Assembly: GCF_021732705.1 (NCBI RefSeq)
Contig: NZ_JAKFUM010000007.1
Span: 124,001-188,000, forward strand
Reading direction: 5' to 3'
Length of the DNA: 64,000 nucleotides
From: Nevskia sp.
Lineage (GTDB): Bacteria > Pseudomonadota > Gammaproteobacteria > Nevskiales > Nevskiaceae
Shown here: positions 23,897-33,420 of the stretch, one piece after another
Numbering within the stretch: the stretch's first letter is position 1
Layout: every line of letters begins with the position of its first letter
Position numbers and translations under genes: made by a program
Notes under the pieces: generated by a model
What the model was told of the DNA's origin: nothing
The model's input: the letters and a program-made list of their open reading frames with translations, nothing else
Database searches by the model: none

Positions 23897-25620
23897 CGAT
23901 CGAAGGCTGGCTGCTGATCGTCGTTTTCCTGCTGCTGCTGACGGTGCTGACGCGCCCGCTCGGTGGCTATCTGCAGCGGGTGTTCGACGGTGAACGCACG
24001 CTCCTGTCGCCAGTGCTCGGCCCGGTCGAGCGTGGCTTCCATGCGCTGGCCGGCGTGCGCGCCGATGAAGACCAGCCGTGGACGGACTACGCCGTCGCAA
24101 TGCTCGTGTTCAGCCTCGGCGGATTCCTGCTGCTGTTCGCGATCCAGCAATTGCAGGGCCTGCTGCCGCTGAATCCGCTCGGCTACGGCGCACTGAGCGG
24201 CGACCTGAGCCTGAACACTGCGATCAGCTTCGTCACCAACACCAACTGGCAGAGCTACGGCGGCGAATCGACGATGTCGCTGTTCACCCAGATGGTCGGG
24301 CTGGCGGTGCAGAACTTCCTGTCGGCGGCCACCGGCATCGCGCTGGCGATCGCGCTGATTCGTGGCTTCGCGCGCGAGAAGGGCAAGGGCCTGGGCAACT
24401 TCTGGGTCGACCTGACTCGCGCCACACTCTACGTGCTGCTGCCGCTGTCGATCCCGATGGCGCTGTACCTCGTCTGGCAAGGCATGCCGCAGAACTTCGT
24501 CGGCGCGAGCGAAGCGACCACGCTGGAGGGTGCGAAGCAGCTGATCGCGCAAGGGCCGGTCGCCTCGCAAGTCGCGATCAAGATGCTCGGCACCAACGGT
24601 GGCGGCTTCTTCAATGCCAACGCCGCGCATCCGTTCGAGAACCCGACGGCACTCAGCAACTTCGTGCAGATGTTGGCGATCTTTCTGATCAGTGCGGCGC
24701 TGACCAATACCTTCGGCCGCGCGGTGAAGAACGAGCTGCAGGGCTGGGCGATCTATACGGCGATGGCGGTGCTGTTCATCGCCGGCGCCGGCGCGACGCT
24801 GTGGGCTGAAAGCCAGGGCAACCCGGCGCTGAGCGCAATCGGTGTCGATCAGCAGATGAGCCTCGTGCAGTCGGGCGGCAACATGGAAGGCAAGGAAGCG
24901 CGCTTCGGCATCGCCGCCTCGACCTTGTTCGCGACCGTCACCACCGATGCCTCCTGTGGTGCGGTGAACTCGATGCACGACAGCTACACGCCGCTCGGCG
25001 GCGCTGTGCCGCTGGTCAACATCCTGCTCGGCGAAGTGGTGTTCGGCGGCGTCGGTGCCGGCCTGTACGGGATGCTGCTGTTCGCGATCGTGGCGCTGTT
25101 CATCGCAGGCCTCATGGTCGGCCGCACGCCGGAGTACCTCGGCAAGAAGATCGAGGCGCGCGAGATCAAGCTGACGGTGCTGGCGATCCTGTGCATGCCG
25201 CTGGCGCTGCTCGGCTTCCTGGCCGTGGCCAGCGTGTCACCCGTTGCGTTGAAGGGCCTGGCCAACGCCGGTCCGCATGGCTTCAGCGAGATGCTGTACG
25301 CCTATGCCTCGGCCGTCGGCAACAACGGCAGCGCCTTCGCAGGACTCACCGCGAATACGCCGTTCTGGAACCTGACCCTGGCCGCCGCGATGCTGATCGG
25401 CCGCTTCGCGGTGATCGTGCCGATGCTGGCAGTGGCCGGTTCGCTGGCGATCAAATCCCGATCGCCCGCGACCTCCGGAAGCTTCCCGACCGATGGCCCG
25501 CTGTTCATCGGCCTGCTGGTGGCGATCGTGCTGATCGTCGGTGGTCTGACCTATTTCCCGGCGCTGGCGCTGGGGCCGCTGGTCGAGCATCTGGCGATGC
25601 TCGCCGGTTCCTCGTTCTGA
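23893..25620 (+). CDS. kdpA: KdpA, potassium-binding channel-like subunit
   Basis: A 575-residue membrane protein, slightly longer than the 557-residue E. coli protein. The selectivity-filter-like loops are recognisable: [50 protein letters not shown] and a final [11 protein letters not shown]. It starts at a GTG overlapping the kdpF stop. KdpA selects K+ in the high-affinity KdpFABC pump. Unusually, a 111-base spacer with a palindromic repeat separates it from kdpB. Confidence 0.97.
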   Translation: MTIEGWLLIVVFLLLLTVLTRPLGGYLQRVFDGERTLLSPVLGPVERGFHALAGVRADEDQPWTDYAVAMLVFSLGGFLLLFAIQQLQGLLPLNPLGYGALSGDLSLNTAISFVTNTNWQSYGGESTMSLFTQMVGLAVQNFLSAATGIALAIALIRGFAREKGKGLGNFWVDLTRATLYVLLPLSIPMALYLVWQGMPQNFVGASEATTLEGAKQLIAQGPVASQVAIKMLGTNGGGFFNANAAHPFENPTALSNFVQMLAIFLISAALTNTFGRAVKNELQGWAIYTAMAVLFIAGAGATLWAESQGNPALSAIGVDQQMSLVQSGGNMEGKEARFGIAASTLFATVTTDASCGAVNSMHDSYTPLGGAVPLVNILLGEVVFGGVGAGLYGMLLFAIVALFIAGLMVGRTPEYLGKKIEAREIKLTVLAILCMPLALLGFLAVASVSPVALKGLANAGPHGFSEMLYAYASAVGNNGSAFAGLTANTPFWNLTLAAAMLIGRFAVIVPMLAVAGSLAIKSRSPATSGSFPTDGPLFIGLLVAIVLIVGGLTYFPALALGPLVEHLAMLAGSSF

Positions 25621-25631
25621 ATCATCCCTCT

Positions 25632-25714
25632 CGTCATGCCGGCGAACGCCGGCATCCAGCGTCGAAGACAACGCGCTTTGCTGGCTCTGGATCCCGGCTT
25701 TCGCCGCGATGACC
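25632..25714. repeat. Intergenic palindromic repeat element between kdpA and kdpB
   Basis: Two imperfect palindromic arms face each other: 25632-25659 (CGTCATGCCGGCGAACGCCG, then GCATCCAG) and 25687-25714 (CTGGATCCCGGCTTTCGCCG, then CGATGACC). The arms are near inverse complements and each is itself a small hairpin. Read through, they give the familiar peptide debris MPANAGIQ and LDPGFRRDD (MPAFAGMT on the other strand) seen wherever this REP-like family lands in coding annotations. It has been inserted inside an operon and could stabilise or partly block the kdp message. Confidence 0.8.
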
Positions 25715-25731
25715 GTTCGAGATCAATCGCA

Positions 25732-27774
25732 ATGAACACCCAAGCCACTCCGATGTTCACCCGGGCCCTGCTGGCCCCGGCGCTGCGCGACACCTTCGCC
25801 AAGCTGCATCCGGCGAGCCTCGCGAAGAACCCGGTGATCTTCATCACCGCACTCGTGTCGCTGCTGGCCAGCGTGCTGTTCGTCCGGGATGCTGCCATTG
25901 GCGCGCCTTTGCTGTTCTCCGGCCAGGTGATCGTCTGGTTGTGGTTCACCGTGCTGTTCGCGAACTTCGCCGAAGCGCTGGCCGAAGGTCGCGGCAAGGC
26001 CCAGGCCGCGAGCCTGCGCCAGACCCGCAGCCACACCATCGCCCGCAAGCTGAACGGCACGATGACCGACGAGCTGAAGGTGCCGGCCACAGCACTGAAA
26101 GCCGGCGACTGCGTGGTGGCCGAAACCGGCGATCTGGTGCCGGCCGATGGCGAAGTGATCGAAGGCATTGCCACCATCGACGAATCGGCGATCACCGGCG
26201 AATCGGCCCCGGTGATCCGCGAGGCCGGTGGCGATCGCTCCGCCGTGACCGGCGGCACGCGGGTACTGTCCGACCGCATCGTCGTCCGCGTCACCGCCGC
26301 ACCCGGTTCGGGCTTTCTCGACCGGATGATCGCGCTGGTCGAAGGGGCTTCGCGCCAGAAGACACCGAACGAGCTGGCGCTGAACATCCTGCTGGCGGGC
26401 CTGAGCCTGATCTTCGTGCTGGCGGTGGCGTCGATTCCGAGCTTCGCCGCCTATGCCGGTGGCGATGTCCCCGTCATTGTCCTGGTCGCGCTGTTCGTGA
26501 CCCTGATCCCGACCACGATTGGTGCATTGCTGTCGGCAATCGGCATCGCCGGCATGAACCGGCTGGTGCGCTTCAACGTGCTGGCGCTGTCGGGTCGTGC
26601 GGTGGAAGCCGCGGGTGACGTCGACACGCTGCTGCTCGACAAGACCGGCACCATCACGCTCGGCAATCGTCAGGCCTGCGAGTTCATCCCGGTGCCCGGC
26701 GTCACCGAGCGCGAACTGGCCGAAGCCGCACAGCTCGCCAGCCTGTCCGACGAAACGCCGGAAGGTCGCAGTGTCGTCGTGCTGGCCAAGGAGAAGTTCG
26801 GACTGCGCGGGCGCGATCTGGCCGGGGCCAACGCCAGCTTCATCCAGTTCACGGCGCAGACGCGGATGTCCGGCGTCGACCTCGGAATCTCGAAGATCCG
26901 CAAAGGTGCCGTCGATTCGGTCGTCGATTACATGACCCGGATCGCCGGGAGCCACTCGGTACCGCCCGAGCTGAAATCGATCGCCGAGCGCGTGGCCCGA
27001 GTCGGCGGCACGCCGCTGGCCGTGGTCCGTGATGAACGCGTGCTCGGCGTCATCCACTTGAAGGACATCGTGAAGGGCGGCATCCGCGAGCGATTCGCCG
27101 AACTGCGCCGCATGGGCATCCGCACGGTGATGATCACCGGTGACAACCCGCTGACTGCCGCTGCGATCGCCGCCGAAGCCGGTGTCGATGACTTCCTGGC
27201 GCAGGCAACGCCCGAAGACAAGCTGGCGCTGATCCGCAAGGAGCAGGCCGGTGGCCGGCTGGTCGCGATGTGCGGCGACGGCACCAATGACGCGCCAGCC
27301 CTTGCCCAGGCCGATGTCGGTGTCGCGATGCAGACCGGCACCGTCGCGGCCCGTGAAGCCGGCAACATGGTCGATCTCGATTCCGATCCGACCAAGCTGA
27401 TCGAGATCGTCGGCATCGGCAAGCAGTTGCTGATGACCCGCGGCGCGCTGACCACGTTCTCGATCGCCAATGACGTCGCCAAGTATTTCGCGATCGTGCC
27501 GGCGCTGTTCGCCTCGTTCTATCCGCAGCTCGATGCGCTGAACGTGATGGGCTTGGCGACCCCGCAGAGCGCGATCCTGTCGGCGATCATCTTCAACGCG
27601 CTGATCATCATCGTGCTGATCCCGCTGGCGCTGCGCGGGGTCGCGTACCGCGCGGTTGGCGCCGGACAACTGCTGGCGCGGAACCTCGCGATCTACGGCG
27701 GCGGCGGGCTGATCGCACCGTTCGTGGGCATCAAGCTGATCGATCTGGCGATCACCGCGCTCGGTCTGGCGTAA
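25732..27774 (+). CDS. kdpB: KdpB, catalytic P-type ATPase subunit
   Basis: A 680-residue P-type ATPase (E. coli 682). The phosphorylation motif is [13 protein letters not shown] with Asp303. The actuator loop [14 protein letters not shown], the [14 protein letters not shown] hinge and the [20 protein letters not shown] motif are all present. The start is the ATG at 25732 ([16 protein letters not shown]); the open frame runs back to 25636 only because the upstream palindromic repeat is open in that frame. It hydrolyses ATP to power K+ uptake with KdpA, KdpC and KdpF. Confidence 0.97.
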   Translation: MNTQATPMFTRALLAPALRDTFAKLHPASLAKNPVIFITALVSLLASVLFVRDAAIGAPLLFSGQVIVWLWFTVLFANFAEALAEGRGKAQAASLRQTRSHTIARKLNGTMTDELKVPATALKAGDCVVAETGDLVPADGEVIEGIATIDESAITGESAPVIREAGGDRSAVTGGTRVLSDRIVVRVTAAPGSGFLDRMIALVEGASRQKTPNELALNILLAGLSLIFVLAVASIPSFAAYAGGDVPVIVLVALFVTLIPTTIGALLSAIGIAGMNRLVRFNVLALSGRAVEAAGDVDTLLLDKTGTITLGNRQACEFIPVPGVTERELAEAAQLASLSDETPEGRSVVVLAKEKFGLRGRDLAGANASFIQFTAQTRMSGVDLGISKIRKGAVDSVVDYMTRIAGSHSVPPELKSIAERVARVGGTPLAVVRDERVLGVIHLKDIVKGGIRERFAELRRMGIRTVMITGDNPLTAAAIAAEAGVDDFLAQATPEDKLALIRKEQAGGRLVAMCGDGTNDAPALAQADVGVAMQTGTVAAREAGNMVDLDSDPTKLIEIVGIGKQLLMTRGALTTFSIANDVAKYFAIVPALFASFYPQLDALNVMGLATPQSAILSAIIFNALIIIVLIPLALRGVAYRAVGAGQLLARNLAIYGGGGLIAPFVGIKLIDLAITALGLA

Positions 27775-27822
27775 AGCGGGTCGCGACCCACCCTCCAGAA
27801 CACCGAATCCAGGAGCAAAACC

Positions 27823-28401
27823 ATGCTGCAACACCTGCGCCCCGCCCTCGTGCTGCTGACCCTGTTCACGATCCTGACCGGCGTCGCCTACCCGATGGCG
27901 ATCACCGGCGTGGCACAGGCGCTGTTCCCACATCAGGCCAACGGCAGCCTCGTTGTGCTGGATGGCAAGACGATCGGCTCGGAACTGATCGGCCAATCGT
28001 TCGCCAGCCCCGGCTACTTCCACGGCCGGCCGTCGGCGACCGGTCCCGAGCCGTACAACGCCTCGTCCAGCAGCGGCTCGAATCTGGGCCCGACCTCGAA
28101 GGCGCTGCTGGAACGGGTCAAGGCGGACGTCGACAGACTTCGCATCGAGAATCCGCACCGCGTGATTCCGGTCGATCTGGTCACGGCGTCCGGCAGCGGG
28201 CTCGATCCGCACGTGTCGATCGCCGCCGCCGAGTTCCAGATTCCACGCATCGCCCGCGCCCGCAGCGTCGACGCGGAACTGCTGCGCACGCTGATCGAGA
28301 AGCACCGCGAAGTGCCGGTGCTCGGGCTGCTGGGCGAGCCGGTGGTCAACGTGCTGGCGCTGAATCTGGCGCTGGACACGCTGTTTCCGACCATTCACTG
28401 A
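27823..28401 (+). CDS. kdpC: KdpC, chaperone-like subunit of the potassium pump
   Basis: A 192-residue protein with one N-terminal membrane span (LVLLTLFTILTGVAYPMAITGVAQ) and a periplasmic domain with GSELIGQSF, YFHGRPSA, SSGSNLGPTS and DPHVSIAAAEFQIPRIARAR, all conserved in KdpC (E. coli 190 residues). AGGAG lies 8 bases before the ATG. It supports KdpB function and assembly. Confidence 0.96.
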   Translation: MLQHLRPALVLLTLFTILTGVAYPMAITGVAQALFPHQANGSLVVLDGKTIGSELIGQSFASPGYFHGRPSATGPEPYNASSSSGSNLGPTSKALLERVKADVDRLRIENPHRVIPVDLVTASGSGLDPHVSIAAAEFQIPRIARARSVDAELLRTLIEKHREVPVLGLLGEPVVNVLALNLALDTLFPTIH

Positions 28402-28515
28402 TCCGGAAAGCGCCCGATCGGCGTCCGATCGAGGCCGGATTTGGCTGCGCGGAAGCGATGAACATGAACGATATACTCCGTCCGGCACCGGTATCGGTGC
28501 ATGCCTTGCGGACTC

Positions 28516-29859
28516 ATGTCCCCTCTCGACAACGCGCTGCTGGTCGCTCTGGCCTGCGCGCTGGTGGTGCTGAACGGCTTTTTCGTCGCCGCAGAATTCT
28601 CGCTGGTGAAGCTGCGCTCGACCCGGGCGCAGGAACTGAGCACGCAAAGCGGCTGGCGCGGCCGCATCCTCGGCAAGGTGCATGGCCGTCTCGATACCTA
28701 TCTGTCGGCCTGTCAGCTCGGCATCACGCTGTCCAGCCTGGGGCTGGGCTGGGTCGGCGAGCCGGCGTTTGCCGGGCTGCTGGAGCCGCTGCTGACGATT
28801 GTCGGCATCGACAACGAACGGACCGTGCACACGATCTCGTTCGTCGTCGCGTTCTCGGTGATCTCGTTCCTGCACATCGTGATCGGCGAGCTGGCGCCGA
28901 AGTCGATGGCGATCCGTCGACCGGAAGGCGTGTCGCTGTGGACGGCGACACCGCTGTACGCGTTCTACTGGCTGATGTACCCGGCAATCGAACTGCTGAA
29001 CCGCAGCGCCAATGTCGCGCTGAAGGCCGCCGGCCTCGAAGGCACTAACGGCGGTCACGGCGGTCACGGCGACAACAGTTACACCCATGACGAGCTCAAG
29101 ATGATCCTGCATCTGAGCCATGCCGCTGGCGACAAGCCGGAATCGAACCTCAACATCATGCTGGCGCACACGCTCGAACTGCAGGATCTGGTCGCCAGCG
29201 ACCTGATGCGGGCGCGCCGCGATCTGGTGTCGCTGAGCACCGATCACAGCCACGCCGAGGTTCGCCGCATCGTGCAGAAATACGGATACAGCCGCTATCC
29301 GCTGCTCGATGACGATGACGCCGTGATCGGCGTGGTCCACGTGAAGGACCTGCTGCTGGAAGCGCCGGGCGAGGATTTCAGCCTGCGCCTGCGCCGCTTG
29401 GCTCGCGACATCCACCGCTTCCGCGAAGACTCGCCGGCGCTCGAAGTGCTGCGCCGCTTCCGTCAGGGCGCGCCGCATCTGGCGTTGGTCGAAGACATGG
29501 AAGGCACGATGGAAGGCTTCGTCACGCTCGAAGACGTGCTGGAAGCGATGCTCGGCGAGATCGTCGATGAGTACGAGCCGCGCCGTGCCGGACAGGTCGA
29601 TCGCCGCATCGTCCATCTCGCCGACGGCAGCCTGCTGTTGCGCGGCGATACGCCGGTCTACCGGCTGGAGCGCGTGCTCGGTGCCGAGATCGACGGCAGC
29701 GACGAGGTCGACACCGTCGCCGGCCTCGTGATGCAGAAGCTGGACCGCATCGCCGTGCGCGGCGATGCCGTCCGCATCGGCGATGTCGACATCACCGTGC
29801 AGCGTGTCACCGGCCCGCGCATCGAGCGGATCAAGGTCATGCGGCGAGCAGCGGCCTGA
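28516..29859 (+). CDS. CorC/HlyC-type CNNM membrane protein inserted between kdpC and kdpD
   Basis: A 447-residue protein with an N-terminal DUF21/CNNM membrane domain (LVVLNGFFVAAEFSLVKLRSTRAQEL, CQLGITLSSLGLGWVGEPA, IVIGELAPKSMAI). A pair of CBS domains follows (about 210-340; MRARRDLVSLSTD, YSRYPLLDDDDAVIGVVHVKDLL) and then a CorC_HlyC domain (TVAGLVMQKLDRIAVRGD). Family members export Mg2+/Co2+ or sodium. ATG 28516 is preferred over 28501, though neither has a strong RBS. TATACT at 28472-28477 hints at a separate promoter. It sits 114 bases after kdpC and 4 bases before kdpD, an unusual place, and may be co-regulated with potassium supply. Confidence 0.88.
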   Translation: MSPLDNALLVALACALVVLNGFFVAAEFSLVKLRSTRAQELSTQSGWRGRILGKVHGRLDTYLSACQLGITLSSLGLGWVGEPAFAGLLEPLLTIVGIDNERTVHTISFVVAFSVISFLHIVIGELAPKSMAIRRPEGVSLWTATPLYAFYWLMYPAIELLNRSANVALKAAGLEGTNGGHGGHGDNSYTHDELKMILHLSHAAGDKPESNLNIMLAHTLELQDLVASDLMRARRDLVSLSTDHSHAEVRRIVQKYGYSRYPLLDDDDAVIGVVHVKDLLLEAPGEDFSLRLRRLARDIHRFREDSPALEVLRRFRQGAPHLALVEDMEGTMEGFVTLEDVLEAMLGEIVDEYEPRRAGQVDRRIVHLADGSLLLRGDTPVYRLERVLGAEIDGSDEVDTVAGLVMQKLDRIAVRGDAVRIGDVDITVQRVTGPRIERIKVMRRAAA

Positions 29860-29863
29860 GCCC

Positions 29864-32611
29864 ATGAGCGCCGACGAGCCGGAACGCCCGTCGCCCGAGG
29901 CGCTGCTCGAACGCTCCCGCCTCGATGCGCGCGGCAAGCTGCGAATCTTCCTCGGCGCTGCCCCCGGCGTCGGCAAGACCTGCGCGATGCTCAAGGCGGC
30001 GCAGCGCAAGCGCGAGGAAGGGGTCGATGTCGTCGTCGCCGTGGTCGAAACCCATGGCCGGCGCGAGACGCAGGCACTGGTCGCCGGTCTGGAACTGCTG
30101 CCGCGCCGCAGCCTGCCGTACCGGGGCCGCACGCTCGACGAGATGGACCTCGACGCGCTGCTCGCCCGCCGCCCGCAGCTCGCGCTGGTCGACGAACTGG
30201 CGCACAGCAATGCCGATGGTTCGCGCCATCCGAAGCGGCATCAGGACGTGGCCGAGCTGCTCGCCGCCGGCATCGACGTCTGGTCGACACTGAACATTCA
30301 GCATCTCGAAAGCCTGAACGATGTCGTGGCCCGCATCACCCGCGTGCGTGTCCGCGAAACCTTGCCGGACAGCGTGTTCGACACGGCCGACGAGGTCGAG
30401 ATCGTCGACCTCACGCCGCAGGAACTGATCGAGCGCTTGAACGACGGCAAGGTCTACGCCGAGCCGCAGGCCCGCTCGGCGCTGAAGAACTGGTTCAAGC
30501 CCGGCAATCTCACGGCGCTGCGCGAACTGGCGCTGCGCCGCACCGCCGAGCGCGTCGACGACCAGATGCGCAGCTACATGCGCAGCCATGCCATCCGCGG
30601 CCCCTGGGCTGCGGCCGAGCGCCTGCTGGTCTGCGTCAACGAATCCCCCGCAGCGGCGGAAGTGGTGCGCCGCGCCAAGCGCGTCGCCGATCGCATGAAC
30701 GCGCCGTGGATCGCGCTGCACATCGAGACGCTGCGCACGCGCCAGCTCGGCGAAAAGGCCCAGACCCGCATTGCCGATACCTTGCGGCTGGCCGAATCGC
30801 TCGGCGCGCAGACCCTGACCCTGCCTGGCACGCGCCGCATCGGCGATGACCTGCTGGCCTATGCGCGAGACCAGAACATCACCCAGATTCTGCTCGGCAA
30901 GTCGGTGCGCAGCCGCTGGTTCGAGTGGCGTCACGGGTCGGTGGTGCGCGATCTGATGGCGAACGCGGCCGGCATCGACATCCACATCCTGGCCGAAGAA
31001 GCCCTCGCCGCACCGAGCGATGACGGCGAGCGCGTCGCGCCGAAACCACGGCGCACGCCGGGCCGCGAAGTCACGGCGTACACCGCCACCGCCGTGATGG
31101 TCGCCACCGCGACGGTGGTGGGCCGCGCGTTGCTGTCCCTGGTCGAGATCCCGAACATCTCGCTGATCTATCTGGCGGCCGTGCTGTGGAGTGCCACGCG
31201 CTATGGACTGGCGGCATCGATCTTCGCGTCGATCGCGAGCACGGCGTCCTACAACTTCTTCTTCATCGAGCCGCTGTACACCTTCACCGTGGCCGATCCG
31301 GCACAGGTGCTGGCACTCGTGTTCTTCTGCGTGGCCGCCGTGCTGACCAGCACGCTGACCGCTCGCGAACGCCAGCAGGCGGATACGGCGCACGAGCAGG
31401 CGCGCACCACGGCGGCCCTGCTCGCGTTCAGCCGCAAGCTGGCCGGCATCCGCAAGCTCGACACGCTGATGGCCGCCAGCGCGGCCCAGATCGCGAACAT
31501 GCTCGAGGTCGAAGCGCTGCTGCTGCTGCCGGACAACGCCGGCACCTTGATGCCGATGGCCAGCGCGCCCGCCGGTGCGGCGCTGGACGAAGCCGATCTC
31601 GCTGCCGCCACCTGGTGCTGGAACCACAACCAGCCGACCGGACGCGGTACCGACACCCTGCCCGGCGGCCGCCGTCTGTTCCTGCCGCTGCGGACCGGTC
31701 AGGGCAAGCTGGGGGTCGTCGGGGTCAGCCGTCCCGGCGCGAATTTCCGGCTCGATCCGGACGAGCGGCGCCTGCTCGATGCGCTGGTCGATCTCGCCGC
31801 CATCGCCACCGAGCGCATCCGGCTGGCCAAGGACGTCGATCAGGCCCGCATGCTGGCCGAGACCGAGAAGCTGCGCGCCTCGCTGCTGACCTCGATCTCG
31901 CATGATCTGCGCACGCCGCTGGCGTCGATCATCGGCACCCTGGCGTCATTGCGCGGCTATGGCGATCGCTATGACAGCGCGACACGCAGCGACATGCTCG
32001 GTACGGCGTCCGATGAAGCGGAGCGTCTGAATCGCCACGTCGCCAACCTGCTCGACATGACCCGGCTCGATGCCGGCGCGCTCGAGCCGCAGCGCGAACC
32101 CTGCGATCTGGCCGATCTGATCGCCGGGGCCCTGCGCCGCAGCGAGGTGGCGCTGGCGGCGCACAAGGTCAAGCTCAGCGTCCCTGCGAACCTGCCGCTG
32201 CTGCTGCTCGACGAAGGTCTGATGGATCAGGTACTGGTCAACCTGCTCGACAACGCGGCCAAGTACACGCCGCCCGGCAGCACGATCGAGATCGGCGTCG
32301 TCCGTCATCGCTTCAGCATCGTCATCAGCGTGCGCGACAACGGCCCGGGCATTCCGGCTGCCGACCTCGACCGCATCTTCGACAAGTTCTACCGCGTGCG
32401 TGAAGACGCCGACCGTTCGCGCGCCGGCACCGGTCTGGGGCTCGCGATCTGTCGCGGCTTCATCATCGCGATGGGCGGCCGCATCCACGCCCGCAACCGC
32501 TCCGACCGCACCGATGGCCAGCCGGCCCAAGGCGCCGAATTCCTGATCGAGTTCTCGCCCGACCTGATCGCCGAAACCGCGCCCGACCGCGATGAGCCGG
32601 CATCGCCATGA
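29864..32611 (+). CDS. kdpD: KdpD, potassium/turgor sensor histidine kinase
   Basis: A 915-residue sensor (E. coli 894). The cytoplasmic KdpD domain has the Walker A GAAPGVGKT (31-39), followed by a USP-like domain (about 245-375), four closely spaced membrane spans (about 400-500, DUF4118 with YNFFFIEP), a GAF domain, then HisKA with the phospho-His680 in SISHDLRTPL, and a HATPase with NLLDNAAKY, DNGPGIP and GTGLGLAI. The start at 29864 lies 4 bases after the CorC-type gene; the earlier in-frame start is inside that gene. It phosphorylates KdpE in response to low K+. Confidence 0.96.
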   Translation: MSADEPERPSPEALLERSRLDARGKLRIFLGAAPGVGKTCAMLKAAQRKREEGVDVVVAVVETHGRRETQALVAGLELLPRRSLPYRGRTLDEMDLDALLARRPQLALVDELAHSNADGSRHPKRHQDVAELLAAGIDVWSTLNIQHLESLNDVVARITRVRVRETLPDSVFDTADEVEIVDLTPQELIERLNDGKVYAEPQARSALKNWFKPGNLTALRELALRRTAERVDDQMRSYMRSHAIRGPWAAAERLLVCVNESPAAAEVVRRAKRVADRMNAPWIALHIETLRTRQLGEKAQTRIADTLRLAESLGAQTLTLPGTRRIGDDLLAYARDQNITQILLGKSVRSRWFEWRHGSVVRDLMANAAGIDIHILAEEALAAPSDDGERVAPKPRRTPGREVTAYTATAVMVATATVVGRALLSLVEIPNISLIYLAAVLWSATRYGLAASIFASIASTASYNFFFIEPLYTFTVADPAQVLALVFFCVAAVLTSTLTARERQQADTAHEQARTTAALLAFSRKLAGIRKLDTLMAASAAQIANMLEVEALLLLPDNAGTLMPMASAPAGAALDEADLAAATWCWNHNQPTGRGTDTLPGGRRLFLPLRTGQGKLGVVGVSRPGANFRLDPDERRLLDALVDLAAIATERIRLAKDVDQARMLAETEKLRASLLTSISHDLRTPLASIIGTLASLRGYGDRYDSATRSDMLGTASDEAERLNRHVANLLDMTRLDAGALEPQREPCDLADLIAGALRRSEVALAAHKVKLSVPANLPLLLLDEGLMDQVLVNLLDNAAKYTPPGSTIEIGVVRHRFSIVISVRDNGPGIPAADLDRIFDKFYRVREDADRSRAGTGLGLAICRGFIIAMGGRIHARNRSDRTDGQPAQGAEFLIEFSPDLIAETAPDRDEPASP

Positions 32612-32621
32612 GCCGCGCAAC

Positions 32622-33371
32622 ATGAGCCTGACGCTGGGAAAGGTCCTGATCGTCGACGACGAAGCGCCGATCCGCCGCCTGCTGCGCAACACGCTGCAGG
32701 TCAACGACTATCAGGTGATCGAAGCGGGCAGCGTCGCGGAAGCGCTGTCGATGGTTGGCCAAGAACGACCCGACCTGATGCTGCTCGACCTCGGCCTGCC
32801 GGATGGCGATGGACAGGCGGTGATCGAAGCCGTACGCGGCGGGCGGGTGAAACGGTCCGGCGCCAGCTCCGGCGATCGCTCGGATCCTGCGGTCGAGACT
32901 TCGCTTGCGATCCCGATCATCGTCCTCTCCAGCCGTACCGACGACCGCGGCAAGGTTCGTGCGCTCGATGCTGGTGCCGACGACTACGTGACCAAGCCCT
33001 TCAGCGTCGACGAACTCCTCGCCCGCATACGCGCTGCGCTTCGCCACCGCATGCAAAGCCAGGGGACGCAACCACTGTTCGTCAGCGGCGCCTTGAGCGT
33101 CGATCTCGTCCGGCGGATCGTCCTTCGCGATGGCATGGAGGTGAAGCTCTCGCCGAAGGAATACGGAATCCTGCAGCAACTGGTCCTGCATGCCGGCAAG
33201 GTGCTGACCCACCGACACCTGCTGCGCGAAGTCTGGCGACAGGATTCCGATGGCGACGTCGCCTACCTCCGCGTCTACATCCGCCAGCTTCGCGCCAAGC
33301 TCGAAAACAACCCCGAGCAGCCGTCGCTGATCGTTACCGAACCGGGCGTGGGGTATCGGCTCCGCGGCTGA
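32622..33371 (+). CDS. kdpE: KdpE response regulator with an enlarged receiver loop
   Basis: A 249-residue OmpR-family regulator. The receiver has VDDE (11-14), phospho-acceptor Asp56 in LLDLGLPDGDG and Lys125 in VTKPF. The C-terminal winged helix begins near 160 and ends with VTEPGVGYRL. Between helix 3 and strand 4 there is an extra loop of about 20 residues (73-95: charged, Ser/Gly/Asp-rich), so the protein is longer than the usual 225-230. The start at 32622 is 10 bases after the kdpD stop; a further ATG at 32592 lies inside kdpD. It activates the kdp promoter when phosphorylated. Confidence 0.95.
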   Translation: MSLTLGKVLIVDDEAPIRRLLRNTLQVNDYQVIEAGSVAEALSMVGQERPDLMLLDLGLPDGDGQAVIEAVRGGRVKRSGASSGDRSDPAVETSLAIPIIVLSSRTDDRGKVRALDAGADDYVTKPFSVDELLARIRAALRHRMQSQGTQPLFVSGALSVDLVRRIVLRDGMEVKLSPKEYGILQQLVLHAGKVLTHRHLLREVWRQDSDGDVAYLRVYIRQLRAKLENNPEQPSLIVTEPGVGYRLRG

Positions 33372-33373
33372 TC

Positions 33374-33418
33374 GGTCGCCCTCGTGCGACCGCGCACGGT
33401 TGGACGCGGCGGGCGACC
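33374..33418. terminator. Hairpin between convergent kdpE and M61 peptidase genes
   Basis: GGTCGCCC (33374-33381) and GGGCGACC (33411-33418) are complementary, and a smaller GTGCG/CGCAC stem lies inside the loop. No T run follows on either strand, so it is at best a weak or factor-assisted terminator for both genes. Confidence 0.4.
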
Positions 33419-33420
33419 AT

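Noticed and set aside
25723-30210. 1495-codon minus-strand frame across kdpB, kdpC and the CorC-type gene
   Set aside because: It spans several well-recognised plus-strand genes and has a composition typical of the reverse strand of GC-rich coding DNA.
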